DNA from: Acidobacteriaceae bacterium
GTDB taxonomy: Bacteria; Acidobacteriota; Terriglobia; Terriglobales; Acidobacteriaceae
Assembly: GCA_003162495.1 (NCBI GenBank)
Contig: PMOF01000244.1
Coordinates: forward strand, 1-10,342
Reading direction: 5' to 3'
DNA: 10,342 nt
The position numbers and the translations under genes are program-made. Positions 1 through 7,728 of this stretch are shown piece after piece; position 1 is the stretch's first letter, and each line of letters starts with the position of its first letter. The notes beneath the pieces are model-generated. The model had not been told where the DNA came from, did not search any database, and saw nothing but the letters and a program-made list of their open reading frames with translations.

Positions 1-1245
1 ATCAGCGTCGCAACCCAGACCGTCACATTTACCGCCACCGTAACTCCGCTGCAAACGGGTCCAGTGGCGCCTTCGGGTTTCTTCACCTTCACCTCCTCCG
101 GAGTGTGGAATCCGGCGGCAACTTGCCAGGCGGCTCCGGTCGCCCCAGTTACCACCGGCACCGGCGCCGGGACGGCCACCGCAACCTGCACGGCCATCTT
201 CCCCGCGTTGGCACAGAGCCAGTCCATAACGGCCACATACGCAGGCGACCCCAACTTTACCGGCAACAGCACCACGGTTGCGCAAACGGTGCAAAACTTC
301 ACCATTGCGGACTCGGTGACTTCGGTCCTGAATTCAACCCCAACAACGGGTCCCGTGATCCTTACCCAAGGCTATTCCACCGCCACCAGTTCTGCGGCAG
401 GAACGGATCCATTCAACCCAACTAATGTTCAGTTGGTCGTGACATCGACTGGCGGGTTCGCCGACACGTTGAACCTTGGTTGCGTGGTCACCAACGCGAG
501 CAGCGCAGTTGTCACCGATCCGTCCTGCGCGGTGGCAGCAACTGAAGCTGGAGCTACGGGCACTGCATTGACATACGAGGTGACCGCTTCGGTTTCAGCT
601 CCTATCGGGGCCTACACGGTAACGTTGACGGCCATTGACAGCGCGAATCCCTCGCTCGTCAACGGAACGCCGCTGACCGTTTCCGTGGTGGGCGTGGCCA
701 ATGTGTTGAGCTTGGCGCAGGGTGCAAGCGGAACCGAAACCGCCAACTTCAATACCACGACCGCGCCTGCATCCGCGAAGCTGGTCTCCTTTGCCTGCGG
801 AATCGTCTGGAACCTGACGGCTAAAACGCAGTTGACCGCAAGCCAGATTGCCGGATTGACATGCACCGGTCCGGCAAGCGTCAGCGTGACTGGAGCCTCC
901 ACTCCGGCGGCGATTACGATCTCCACATTGGGCTCGACCACTGCGCTGCTGCGAGGGTCGGGCGCGGTTTCCCTCGCTGCGTTCCTGGGCGTCCCGTTGT
1001 TTGCGCTGCTGGGATGGCTGGGAAGCAGAAAGTCGCCGCGTAAAAACTTCTTCCGGTTCCTCGGCCTGATCCTGGTGCTGGTGGGAGTCTCGTATGCCAG
1101 CGGCTGCGGAGGCAGCTTCACTTCCACAAGCAAGTCGATCAGCAACGGAATTGCTCCCGGCACTTACCTTGTTCAGGTGGTCGCAACGGATCAGAACGGC
1201 AACAAGTACTATGCGGCGGTTCCACTGGATATAAGTTCGAATTGA
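1..1245 (+). CDS. Ig-like repeat protein, C-terminal part (5' end outside window)
   Basis: The frame is open from the first base and ends at TGA 1243-1245, so 414 residues of a longer protein are visible. A GTG at 64 is not taken as the start because coding continues upstream of it in the same frame. The composition is rich in Thr, Ala, Val and Ser with short beta-strand patterns. The segment YAGDPNFTGNSTTVAQTV (from residue 80) is typical of bacterial Ig-like repeats of the Big_3 type, and a second all-beta module follows at about residues 100-230. Near the C-terminus are two hydrophobic stretches, about 321-341 and 350-369, separated by a basic RKSPRK loop; the second ends in ASGCGG. A last short beta segment (GTYLVQVVATDQNGNKYY) closes the protein. 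It is probably a secreted or cell-surface protein of the long Ig-array kind common in Acidobacteriota. Its ligand and exact role cannot be read. The signal peptide would lie upstream of the window. Confidence 0.8.
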   Translation: MSVATQTVTFTATVTPLQTGPVAPSGFFTFTSSGVWNPAATCQAAPVAPVTTGTGAGTATATCTAIFPALAQSQSITATYAGDPNFTGNSTTVAQTVQNFTIADSVTSVLNSTPTTGPVILTQGYSTATSSAAGTDPFNPTNVQLVVTSTGGFADTLNLGCVVTNASSAVVTDPSCAVAATEAGATGTALTYEVTASVSAPIGAYTVTLTAIDSANPSLVNGTPLTVSVVGVANVLSLAQGASGTETANFNTTTAPASAKLVSFACGIVWNLTAKTQLTASQIAGLTCTGPASVSVTGASTPAAITISTLGSTTALLRGSGAVSLAAFLGVPLFALLGWLGSRKSPRKNFFRFLGLILVLVGVSYASGCGGSFTSTSKSISNGIAPGTYLVQVVATDQNGNKYYAAVPLDISSN

Positions 1246-1322
1246 ATTCGTGGAGATACCGATGTCGTCTTTGCAGTAAGGTTAATGTTCATCATTTGCG
1301 CTGATTGCGCAGGAGATAATTC
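1246..1322 (+). other. Short intergenic leader with possible five-codon mini-ORF
   Basis: This is the 77-bp gap between the Ig-like gene and the barrel gene. It contains GGAGA (1252-1256) followed by ATG at 1262 and a stop after five codons (M-S-S-L-Q, TAA 1277-1279). A perfect 5-bp inverted repeat (CGAAT/ATTCG, 1238-1250) is centred on the upstream stop codon. No T-rich terminator is seen, so read-through from the upstream gene into the next one is plausible. The mini-ORF could be chance. Confidence 0.25.
1311..1315 (+). promoter_or_regulatory. Ribosome binding site for the barrel gene
   Basis: AGGAG lies 7 nt upstream of GTG 1323. It supports a GTG start directly before a good signal peptide. 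Confidence 0.7.
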
Positions 1323-2621
1323 GTGAAAGCCAAGACACTGTTGCATTTCGTTTCGATTGCATGTTTATCGGCGGTCTACTCTTTCGGGCAGGTCGACTGC
1401 ACCAAGTCGACCAAATTGGTGTGCCAGTTTCCCTTCAGCGCGCAAACATTAGGCGTATTTGCCGCCGGAACCAACAGTACCACCTCTCTGGCGACTGCTG
1501 CGGAGAACGTGGCGAATCCGATTAACGCATCGATTGCTACCCAATTGACGCAGCTTCCCGTCCCCAGCGCCACGGTTGGCGTGGTTACGCTCCAGAAGAA
1601 GGGAAGTCAGTTTGGCACGGCGTTCGATAATCTTGGTCCGGTGCTTACTGACCGGCCGGATACGGTGGGAAGAGGGCATATCTTCGCGGGCTTCAGCTAC
1701 CAGCATTTCAATTTCAATTCGCTCGCGGGTCACGATCTGTCCAACATCCCTATCGGCTTCCAGTACACCGCCGGGAATGTGACATCCTTCGATGCGGTGA
1801 GCAACCAGGTCAAATTTCAACTGGATCAATATGTCGCGGTGGCCACATACGGCGCCACCAAAAGGACAGACATTTCGGTCGTGGTGCCGATCAACTCAGT
1901 TTCGCTCACCGTGACTACCTCGGGCTTCCAGGGGTATCAATACAACGCAAGCACGAACAGCTATGGCCAGATATTCTCCCCGACGACCTCGGTGTCTTCC
2001 ACCGGCTCGGCCAGCGGAGTGGGAGACGTGACTCTGATCGTGAAGCAAATGCTCCTGGGCCAGGAGGGAACGCGAGGCGCCGTCGCGGCTGGGGTCTCAG
2101 CACGCTTTCCCAGCGGCGACGCGCTCAACTATCTTGGGTCCGGCGCGTTCGGCGGCAACGTCTACGGCCTTTTCGAATACAGGGCGCGCCTGGCTCCGCA
2201 CCTCAAGTTGAGCTATCAATGGAACACCAACTCGCAGGTTATGAATCTTCAGGCTGCTCCAACCACTGGGTTGCCCGGCGGGCTTCAATATGCAGGCGGC
2301 GCCGACTACAAGATTGTCCGGTCTTTGACTCTGGCGGCTGACATTCTCGGCAACCAGTTCGTCAATGTCCCCTCTTTCATCCTTGGCCAAACTCAGCTGC
2401 CCGGGCCTTCGGGCACGGGCGGAATTCCTTCCCAAATATCCAGCACAACGCCCACCACCCTCACCTATACGACCGCCAATTTCAGCGGGGGGTTGAAATG
2501 GTCGCCCAAGGCGCATTTCCTGCTTTACGGAAACGTGCTGGTGCAACTCAACAATGTGGGTCTGCGCAGCGATCCTGTGCCGCTGTTCGGTATCGCCTAT
2601 AACTTCAAGACAACGCACTGA
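1323..2621 (+). CDS. Exported protein, probable outer-membrane beta-barrel
   Basis: This gene encodes 432 residues, with GTG start 1323 and TGA 2619-2621. The N-terminus is a classic Sec signal peptide: Lys-containing n-region, hydrophobic core LLHFVSIACLSAVYSF, and likely cleavage near residue 22-23, before a short segment with two cysteines (C26, C34). The mature protein is rich in Gly, Ser, Thr and Asn, with alternating hydrophobic/polar strands (for example HIFAGFSYQHFNFNSLAGHD, YVAVATYGATKRTDISVVVP, VYGLFEYRARLAPHLKLSYQ). It ends in GIAYNFKTTH, with an aromatic C-terminal strand as in outer-membrane proteins. This fits the 'transporter/porin-like' barrels often annotated as hypothetical in Acidobacteriota. 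The 77-bp gap to the Ig-like gene upstream suggests a shared transcript and a joint cell-surface role. No specific substrate can be named. Confidence is high that it is an exported barrel-like protein and low for any precise function. Confidence 0.8.
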   Translation: MKAKTLLHFVSIACLSAVYSFGQVDCTKSTKLVCQFPFSAQTLGVFAAGTNSTTSLATAAENVANPINASIATQLTQLPVPSATVGVVTLQKKGSQFGTAFDNLGPVLTDRPDTVGRGHIFAGFSYQHFNFNSLAGHDLSNIPIGFQYTAGNVTSFDAVSNQVKFQLDQYVAVATYGATKRTDISVVVPINSVSLTVTTSGFQGYQYNASTNSYGQIFSPTTSVSSTGSASGVGDVTLIVKQMLLGQEGTRGAVAAGVSARFPSGDALNYLGSGAFGGNVYGLFEYRARLAPHLKLSYQWNTNSQVMNLQAAPTTGLPGGLQYAGGADYKIVRSLTLAADILGNQFVNVPSFILGQTQLPGPSGTGGIPSQISSTTPTTLTYTTANFSGGLKWSPKAHFLLYGNVLVQLNNVGLRSDPVPLFGIAYNFKTTH

Positions 2622-2724
2622 ACGCCTGCAACGGGGAGGCCTGAACGACCAAGGCTGATTGTTTTTTTAAGCATCCTCGGCGCGTGGCCGGATGCGGCTC
2701 ACAGCCGCAATTGCTTGTACTTGC
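2622..2724. terminator. Structured gap between convergent genes; weak terminator candidates
   Basis: The plus-strand gene ending at 2621 and the minus-strand gene ending at 2725 converge here. For the plus strand there is a weak stem (GCCT 2639-2642 with AGGC 2652-2655) followed by a seven-T run at 2662-2668. After it come two adjacent hairpins: GCATCC 2671-2676 with GGATGC 2690-2695, and GCGGCT 2694-2699 with AGCCGC 2703-2708 (3-nt loop). On the minus strand neither hairpin is directly followed by a U run. Termination from both sides is plausible, but neither candidate is a textbook rho-independent terminator. Confidence 0.35.
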
Positions 2725-3042
2725 CTAGCTGAGCGAGGCCTGTATAGCCTGAAGCGCCTTCAAGTGCTCAGAGATCCGATCCAGCGTGCGAATCAGGAAG
2801 ACATCGCCCTGACGTTGGGCCTGCCACGACCCGTAGAGGCACCGCGCCGCTTCAACTTCAAAGTCGATAGCGGTAACTTCAAAGTCAATTGCTTTGAACG
2901 CGCCTTTCGCAAACCTGGCGCTCTCCGCACGGGATGCGGGAACGCTAGCCGGTTCTTCAACCGAACGAAGTGCATCGCCGGCGAATGGTACAAGTTCGAG
3001 CTTCGCATAAGGGATCTTGAGCGCAGATGCATTTGCCGGCAT
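2725..3042 (-). CDS. Small unrecognised protein, 105 residues
   Basis: ATG is at 3042-3040 and TAG at 2727-2725. A purine-rich Shine-Dalgarno (AAGGGA, complement of 3050-3055) sits 7 nt upstream of the ATG, better than for any competing frame here. I do not recognise the family. The protein starts MPANASALKIPYAKLELVPF. Its centre holds a near-repeat AIDFEVT / AIDFEVE (about residues 50-63), with matching repeated DNA (AACTTCAAAGTC at 2855-2866 and 2876-2887). The C-terminal third looks helical (RTLDRISEHLKALQAIQASL). There is no signal peptide or transmembrane segment, so it is probably cytoplasmic. It lies downstream of the kinase gene on the same strand but about 360 bp away, so an operon is uncertain. 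A 158-residue ORF on the opposite strand (2692-3168) overlaps it. I prefer the minus-strand reading because of its RBS and less skewed composition, but it could be a chance ORF. Confidence 0.5.
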   Translation of the reverse strand: MPANASALKIPYAKLELVPFAGDALRSVEEPASVPASRAESARFAKGAFKAIDFEVTAIDFEVEAARCLYGSWQAQRQGDVFLIRTLDRISEHLKALQAIQASLS

Positions 3043-3401
3043 TGTATTTTCCCTTCTCGGCGAGTTTTTCTACTGACTCTCATCTACGAATATCGACCGC
3101 GCCAGGGATTTCGGAAATACAACTTCCGCCTATCGGGCGCGAAAAAGGCGCTATGGGCCTACAACTGAAGTAACATATCGATCTCCGCCGAGACCACTTT
3201 GAGGAAGCCGGGATCTCGGAGAGACTTACCGCGAGGAAAGGACTCGCCGGTTTGTACTGTCTGGAAGTGTCTTGACAATGATTCCGCGACTCGGGGCAGC
3301 GGTTGGCGTGAAGATGCGCACCTTCCGGGAGCAGGCGCATCCATTCAATTGGAGGGGCGGCGAGGATCGGCTCGGATCTTGGTTCCAAGCAGTAGCCAGC
3401 A
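3043..3401. other. Region without a convincing gene
   Basis: This covers about 360 bp between the kinase stop and the small minus-strand gene. A 61-residue minus-strand ORF (3344-3159) ends in a plausible helical stretch (DPGFLKVVSAEIDMLLQL) but has no Shine-Dalgarno. Overlapping ORFs on both strands are rich in Arg, Ser and Pro and look like chance frames. The stretch may be a decayed gene or the kinase 3' untranslated region. No clear terminator or repeat is seen. Confidence 0.4.
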
Positions 3402-6400
3402 TTACCAGCCGGAGATTTGCCAGGTCCCGTCCGGTTTAGCGCTCAGATGAAACGACTTTTGGCTCTTGTACGGTTTGGGGTCGCCATCTTTCGGATAAAC
3501 GGTGATCGTCTCGTTGCAAGTGAGCGTAGGGGATTCAGCGGAGCCGCCCACCTGGCAGCCCTGTTCATTGGCCTCAAATCGCTTCGCCGCGTCGCACCAC
3601 GCCTGGGCCAGGTCCTGCAGCTTACCTTGATATTTACCGCTAAGGGCAGCCTGACAATCCTTGCGGCTCTTGCCTGAGGCCGCGGCAAACACGCCTTTGT
3701 ATGCGTTCAGAGATGGCGTCAGCTCAGCCAGGTCCGGACCCGCGGGCTTGGCTGGCGCGGGTGTGTTGATCACCGGTGAGGCCACCGCCTGTGCCTGCTG
3801 TTTTGGCGGTTCATTCACGATCACGGTCTGCTTTCCAAGCGACTGTCCGTTGGCAATCAACTCGTAGGTCGTGGTTGCAGCCGGGTACACCGGCACATCG
3901 CCATGCAATCCAAGACCGCTGCCGTAATTGCTGATCGAGACTGTGGAAGCGCTGTTGACGTCCCAGCCAAGCTGGACCGGATTGCCCTTCACAATTGAAG
4001 TTGTGCTGACTCTCAAGCTTCCCGAGGGCGGGACGATCGCAGCCGGGACCGGGACCTGCTGCGCGGGCGCCTGAACTGCAGGAACCGCTGCCGGCTTGGC
4101 AGCCTGCGGCGTGCTGGGCGGGCCCTGTGGCTTGGCCGGCGCCGGTTTCACGAAGAAAGAGTCGGTCGTGTTCTGGTTGAGCGCGATCTGGATGGGGTGA
4201 TCCTGGTAGGCGGAATCGTCGGGCGCGGAATATCTGACCGTGTGGGGGCCGATGGGAAGGTCGATTAGTTGTCCGGTCTTACGCAAGCCGATGTTCTTCC
4301 CGTCCACAGAGACCTTGAATTCGGGTAGATTGCCTTGAGCAGTGAGGGTTCCGGAGGTTCCTGCGGGCAGAAGCTTGGTCAGCGAAACAGCATCCTGATA
4401 GGTGCCTCCGGGACTGACGTCGGCTTTGTCGATAAACGGCTCGAATCCGTCTTTGGCCACTTGAAGCTGATGCGATCCCGGCTTTACCTTGATGGTGGCC
4501 TCGCCGTTCGCGTCCGCAATCACCGGGGGCGCATTGTCAATGGAAACCGAGGCGCCCGGCGGGGCCTTGGCGATCTTGATAAAGGCAACGGTCGAAGCTG
4601 GCGGCGGCTGCAGTTTCCAGATGACGACGGCGACTATAGCGAGCAGCGCCACGCCTGCAACGGCGATAGCCCAAACAGGAAACTTCTTCGGCTTGGAAGC
4701 CGCAATCGCGTTGAGTTGCGCATCGAAAGCAGCGCCTGCGTTGGCCGTGGCCCCGTTCTGCTCAAGAGCCTTCTTGACGGATTGCCCAATGCGCTGCCAG
4801 TCCGCCTGTCTCTTGGCGTCGGCGAATTCCATCCATTGGGTTGCGCCCTTCAAAGCCGCAAGCGCGCCTTGAGCGTCGTTACTCAGAAGCGCTGCGCGGG
4901 CGGAATCGATGGATTTCCCGACAATTTCATTGGCGTGGGCGGCGCGGTGGTTTTGAACTTCCTGAATTGCGCCGGCCAACTCGGCGGAATCGCCATAGGC
5001 GCGCAGAACCGCCTGCAACGATTCCAACGCGGCAGGAAAGTCCTTTTTCTGGGAGGCTGTGCGTGCGGCGGTGATTGCTTTGGTGGTGACCTGCTTGTGT
5101 TCCTGTTCGGCTTGAAGGGAGGCCAGGAGTTCCTGAAGCGCCTTGATCGCCGGCGTTACGGCGAGCTGTTCGCGTAGAAGCTGGATCGCTTCAACGTACT
5201 CGCCGCGCTCGCGCAACTGGCTGACACGCTGCGACAGGGTCTCGATCATGTGGGAGAATTCAGCTTGCTGCTTGCGCTCCTGTTCTGCCTGAAGGGCCCC
5301 CAAAAGCTCTTGCAATGCTGGACTTCCGGGCATTGCGGCGAGCTGCTCCTGCAGCAGCCGAACCGCTTCATCAAGCTCCCCGCGCTCGCGCAAAAGCGCA
5401 ATGCGCTTTTCCAGGACTTCAAGCTTGCGGCTGAAGGCGGCCTGCTGTTCGCGAGTCTCTTCAAGCAGCCTGGTCAGGGATGCGTCGCCGGTTTCCTGAA
5501 TGCCGGATTGCAGCAGACGGACGGCATCTTCCAGACGTCCATCGCGAATTAACGCGCGACCTTCAGAAGCGCAGCGCTCAATGATCTGGCCGCGTTGCAG
5601 TCGGGTCTGTTCTTCGTGGGCGAAGGCCAGCAAATCGTCGAGGTCGGCGTGACGGCCATATTCGAGCTGAAACGATTCGAGCACCCCGATGGCCTTGTCG
5701 TATTGCTTTGCGGTCAGCAGCTCCCGTGCCCTGAGGAGCGCGGCGGCATGCACCTGCTCCACATTCAGCTCATCCATCTGCTGGCGCAACAAGCGCCCGT
5801 AGGCAATCAGTTGTTCATCGCCGGGCATCCGGTCCAATGCCTTTTGGAGAGCAGCCAAAGCTTCAGCCGGGGAGCTTGCGAACAGCTCTCTGGCTTGCGA
5901 GATGGCGGCTTCTACGAAACGCTTGGCTTCGAGTTTCTGCGCTTCCGCGTCCACTTCGGCCTTCAGGCGATGCAAGATGGTTTCATTCGGCAATTTTTCA
6001 ATCGCGCGATTGAGCAAATCCGCTGCCTGGTCAAGGGAGTTTGTCCTCAGAAATTCAGTGACCCGTTTCTGAATCTCGTCGAGGATGGTCCGGCGTTCCT
6101 CCTGCTCCCGAGCTCTTGCCATTTCCCGGCGCAGCTTATCGATTTCCAGGTTGGAGGAATCAATGCTTTCCGCTTCGATGATTAGTTTGTCGACAGCCTC
6201 GAATTTTCGCGCTGCAAGCTCGTGCCGAGCGGTCTCCAGGATTTGGAGAATCCTGTTTTGCTGGGCTTCAATCTCAACCTGTCGGGCGAGCACAGAATTC
6301 AACGAGGTGAGCTTGCGGTTTTCCGGGTCTTCCTGCAGAGCCCTGGTCACAATGCGCAGGGCCGCGGTAATATCGCCCCTGCCCTTGGCCAGTTCGGCAT

Positions 6401-7586
6401 CCACCAGGGCCTTCGCGCTCAACTCGGAGCGGCGCTTTTTATCTTCGACGGCTTGTATTTTTTGCTTGAGTTCGGCGGAGGTCGGATCGAGATTCTGCGC
6501 CTCGCGCAGTTGGTTGAGAGCTTCTTCGAAGTTCCCGGCGGTTAAGGCCTCCTCGGCGCGGAGGGTGCACTCACGCAAGCGTTCCGCGCGCTTGAGGCGT
6601 TCCTGGTGTTCGCGAACGAACTTGCGCAGCTTTCTGACCTGGGTGTTCGCCGGATCGAGCCTTACCGCCTCTTCAAGCAGTTCAAGGGCCGGCGTGAAGC
6701 GGCTTTCCGTGGTCAGGCGCTCGGCATCGTCAAAGAGCTCGGCAACGCGGCTGCGTTTGAGATCCTCGATCACCTCATGGAGGGCATCGGCAAAATCCTC
6801 ACCTGTTAAATACCGGTCCTCGGGGTTCTTGGCCAGGGACTTTGCAACGATCTCGTCGAGCACAGGAGGGTATTCGTGAAGATAGGCGCCGAGCGAGGTG
6901 TGGGCTTCATTGACGATTTTGTAGGAAGCGGTAGCCTCGCCGCCGGTGAAGGGCTCCGAGCCAGTGAGCAACTTGAAGAGGGTAACGCCGGCGGAGAAGA
7001 TATCGACGCGGCCATCGATGGGTCCGCCCTTGAACCGTTCGGGGGCAATGTAATGCAGGGAGCCGATCACCGCGCTGGTTTGCGTAAGCCCGGCTTTGCC
7101 ATCGCCGTCCTGAACCTTGGCGATGCCGAAGTCGATGATCTTCGCTGTGCCGTCGGGCTGCACGATGACATTGGCCGGTTTGATGTCGCGATGGATAATG
7201 CCGTTTTCGTGGGCATAGCCGAGGGCGGAACAGACCTGCTCGATAATCTTCAGCTTGGCGATCAGATCCAGGTGCCTGCCGGAGGCGATAATCTTGTCCA
7301 GCGGTTCGCCCTCCACGAACTCCATGGCTATGAAGGGCAAACCGTCCTGCACGCCCATTTCGTAGACGGTCGGAATATTGGGGTGGCGGAGCGTGGCGGC
7401 CCTGGCTTCAACCTGGAACCGAGCCAGGCCCTCGTCGAGGGCAGATTTGAAGGGTCTTTTAATGGCCACCCTGCGACCAAGGTCAATGTCCTGAGCGAGA
7501 AGAACCTCGCCCATGCCACCGCGGCCGAGAACTTTAATGATCTCGTATTTGCCGATTTTCCCCGTAGAGGTAGAGACGTTTTCCAT
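3402..7586 (-). CDS. Membrane Ser/Thr protein kinase with helical repeats, PEGA, Ig-like and Cys-containing C-terminal domains
   Basis: This gene encodes 1394 residues, with ATG at 7586-7584 and TAA at 3404-3402. A TTG at 7655 would add 23 residues but has no ribosome site and would place atypical sequence before the kinase fold, so the ATG is chosen, although its own RBS is weak. Residues 12-277 form a PknB-type kinase with all key elements: glycine loop GRGGMGEV 21-28, VAIK Lys43, helix-C Glu60, HRDIKPANV 132-140 with catalytic Asp134, DFG Asp152 and APE 181-183. It is therefore an intact RD kinase. Residues ~288-945 carry about twelve TPR-like units spaced near 55 residues, with charged linkers. 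One transmembrane helix lies at 970-991 after a KPKK motif, so the kinase is cytoplasmic and the rest outside. PEGA domain ~1000-1069, PEGA-like ~1078-1147, Pro/Ala linker ~1148-1187, Ig-like ~1189-1260. The last ~110 residues have four cysteines (1311, 1331, 1344, 1357) and end DGTWQISGW, possibly NTF2-like (inference). The kinase probably transduces an envelope signal. Its substrates are unknown and no phosphatase gene is adjacent. Confidence 0.93.
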   Translation of the reverse strand: MENVSTSTGKIGKYEIIKVLGRGGMGEVLLAQDIDLGRRVAIKRPFKSALDEGLARFQVEARAATLRHPNIPTVYEMGVQDGLPFIAMEFVEGEPLDKIIASGRHLDLIAKLKIIEQVCSALGYAHENGIIHRDIKPANVIVQPDGTAKIIDFGIAKVQDGDGKAGLTQTSAVIGSLHYIAPERFKGGPIDGRVDIFSAGVTLFKLLTGSEPFTGGEATASYKIVNEAHTSLGAYLHEYPPVLDEIVAKSLAKNPEDRYLTGEDFADALHEVIEDLKRSRVAELFDDAERLTTESRFTPALELLEEAVRLDPANTQVRKLRKFVREHQERLKRAERLRECTLRAEEALTAGNFEEALNQLREAQNLDPTSAELKQKIQAVEDKKRRSELSAKALVDAELAKGRGDITAALRIVTRALQEDPENRKLTSLNSVLARQVEIEAQQNRILQILETARHELAARKFEAVDKLIIEAESIDSSNLEIDKLRREMARAREQEERRTILDEIQKRVTEFLRTNSLDQAADLLNRAIEKLPNETILHRLKAEVDAEAQKLEAKRFVEAAISQARELFASSPAEALAALQKALDRMPGDEQLIAYGRLLRQQMDELNVEQVHAAALLRARELLTAKQYDKAIGVLESFQLEYGRHADLDDLLAFAHEEQTRLQRGQIIERCASEGRALIRDGRLEDAVRLLQSGIQETGDASLTRLLEETREQQAAFSRKLEVLEKRIALLRERGELDEAVRLLQEQLAAMPGSPALQELLGALQAEQERKQQAEFSHMIETLSQRVSQLRERGEYVEAIQLLREQLAVTPAIKALQELLASLQAEQEHKQVTTKAITAARTASQKKDFPAALESLQAVLRAYGDSAELAGAIQEVQNHRAAHANEIVGKSIDSARAALLSNDAQGALAALKGATQWMEFADAKRQADWQRIGQSVKKALEQNGATANAGAAFDAQLNAIAASKPKKFPVWAIAVAGVALLAIVAVVIWKLQPPPASTVAFIKIAKAPPGASVSIDNAPPVIADANGEATIKVKPGSHQLQVAKDGFEPFIDKADVSPGGTYQDAVSLTKLLPAGTSGTLTAQGNLPEFKVSVDGKNIGLRKTGQLIDLPIGPHTVRYSAPDDSAYQDHPIQIALNQNTTDSFFVKPAPAKPQGPPSTPQAAKPAAVPAVQAPAQQVPVPAAIVPPSGSLRVSTTSIVKGNPVQLGWDVNSASTVSISNYGSGLGLHGDVPVYPAATTTYELIANGQSLGKQTVIVNEPPKQQAQAVASPVINTPAPAKPAGPDLAELTPSLNAYKGVFAAASGKSRKDCQAALSGKYQGKLQDLAQAWCDAAKRFEANEQGCQVGGSAESPTLTCNETITVYPKDGDPKPYKSQKSFHLSAKPDGTWQISGW
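4761..6725 (-). repeat. Array of about twelve ~55-residue TPR-like repeats inside the kinase
   Basis: Units of the form (A/R)..L....(F/L/Y)..A...L..A....P....L..L start at kinase residues 288, 344, 397, 453, 509, 565, 620, 676, 729, 788, 841 and 896. The spacings are 56, 53, 56, 56, 56, 55, 56, 53, 59, 53 and 55. Each has a TPR-like helical hairpin (for example LTAGNFEEALNQLREAQNLD) followed by a Glu/Gln/Arg-rich linker of about 20 residues. Canonical TPR spacing is 34 residues, so this is a longer, regular period. It likely builds a helical stalk or docking surface between the kinase and the membrane. Confidence 0.7.
5072..5426 (-). repeat. Recent tandem duplication (59 residues, 177 nt) within the repeat array
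   Basis: Kinase residues ~721-773 and ~780-832 align with a constant 59-residue offset. Shared blocks are LRERGE, the EAxxLLxEQLA helix, ALQELL and LQAEQExKQ. The DNA is visibly similar too (tcctgttc[tg]gc[ct]tgaaggg around 5278 and 5101). This pair is much closer to each other than to the other units, which suggests a late unit duplication. Confidence 0.7.
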
Positions 7587-7699
7587 TGACTTACCCGAGC
7601 CTTCGCCAAAGCTGAAAAAGGGAACCTTGGAGGGGGAGAACCAACGCAGCCTCAAGACAGGTTTGCTCTATGATGGAAGCGTCGGATTTTCTCCTCAAA

Positions 7700-7728
7700 A
7701 CGTTATCACGAACGGGGGGTGTTTTCAA
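7700..7728 (-). promoter_or_regulatory. Candidate promoter for the kinase gene
   Basis: On the minus strand a TTGAAA (complement of 7723-7728) lies 17 nt from TAACGT (complement of 7700-7705). The -35 is good and the -10 is poor. It would give a leader of about 105 nt before the ATG. A GAGGAG (complement of 7691-7696) just downstream has no suitable start codon after it. This is a weak call from consensus alone. Confidence 0.25.

Noticed and set aside
612..1163. Minus-strand 183-residue ORF
   Set aside because: It is the shadow of the Ig-like gene, which is open from the window edge with typical repeats.
2692..3168. Plus-strand 158-residue ORF
   Set aside because: It is Arg/Cys-rich with no RBS or domain and overlaps the better-supported minus-strand small gene.
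4335..5177. Plus-strand 280-residue ORF and other plus-strand ORFs across 3417-7589
   Set aside because: They are antisense to the well-supported kinase gene and lack domains and ribosome sites.
7587..7655. TTG-initiated N-terminal extension of the kinase
   Set aside because: No ribosome site precedes the TTG, and the extra 23 residues do not look like part of the kinase; ATG 7586 directly precedes the fold.
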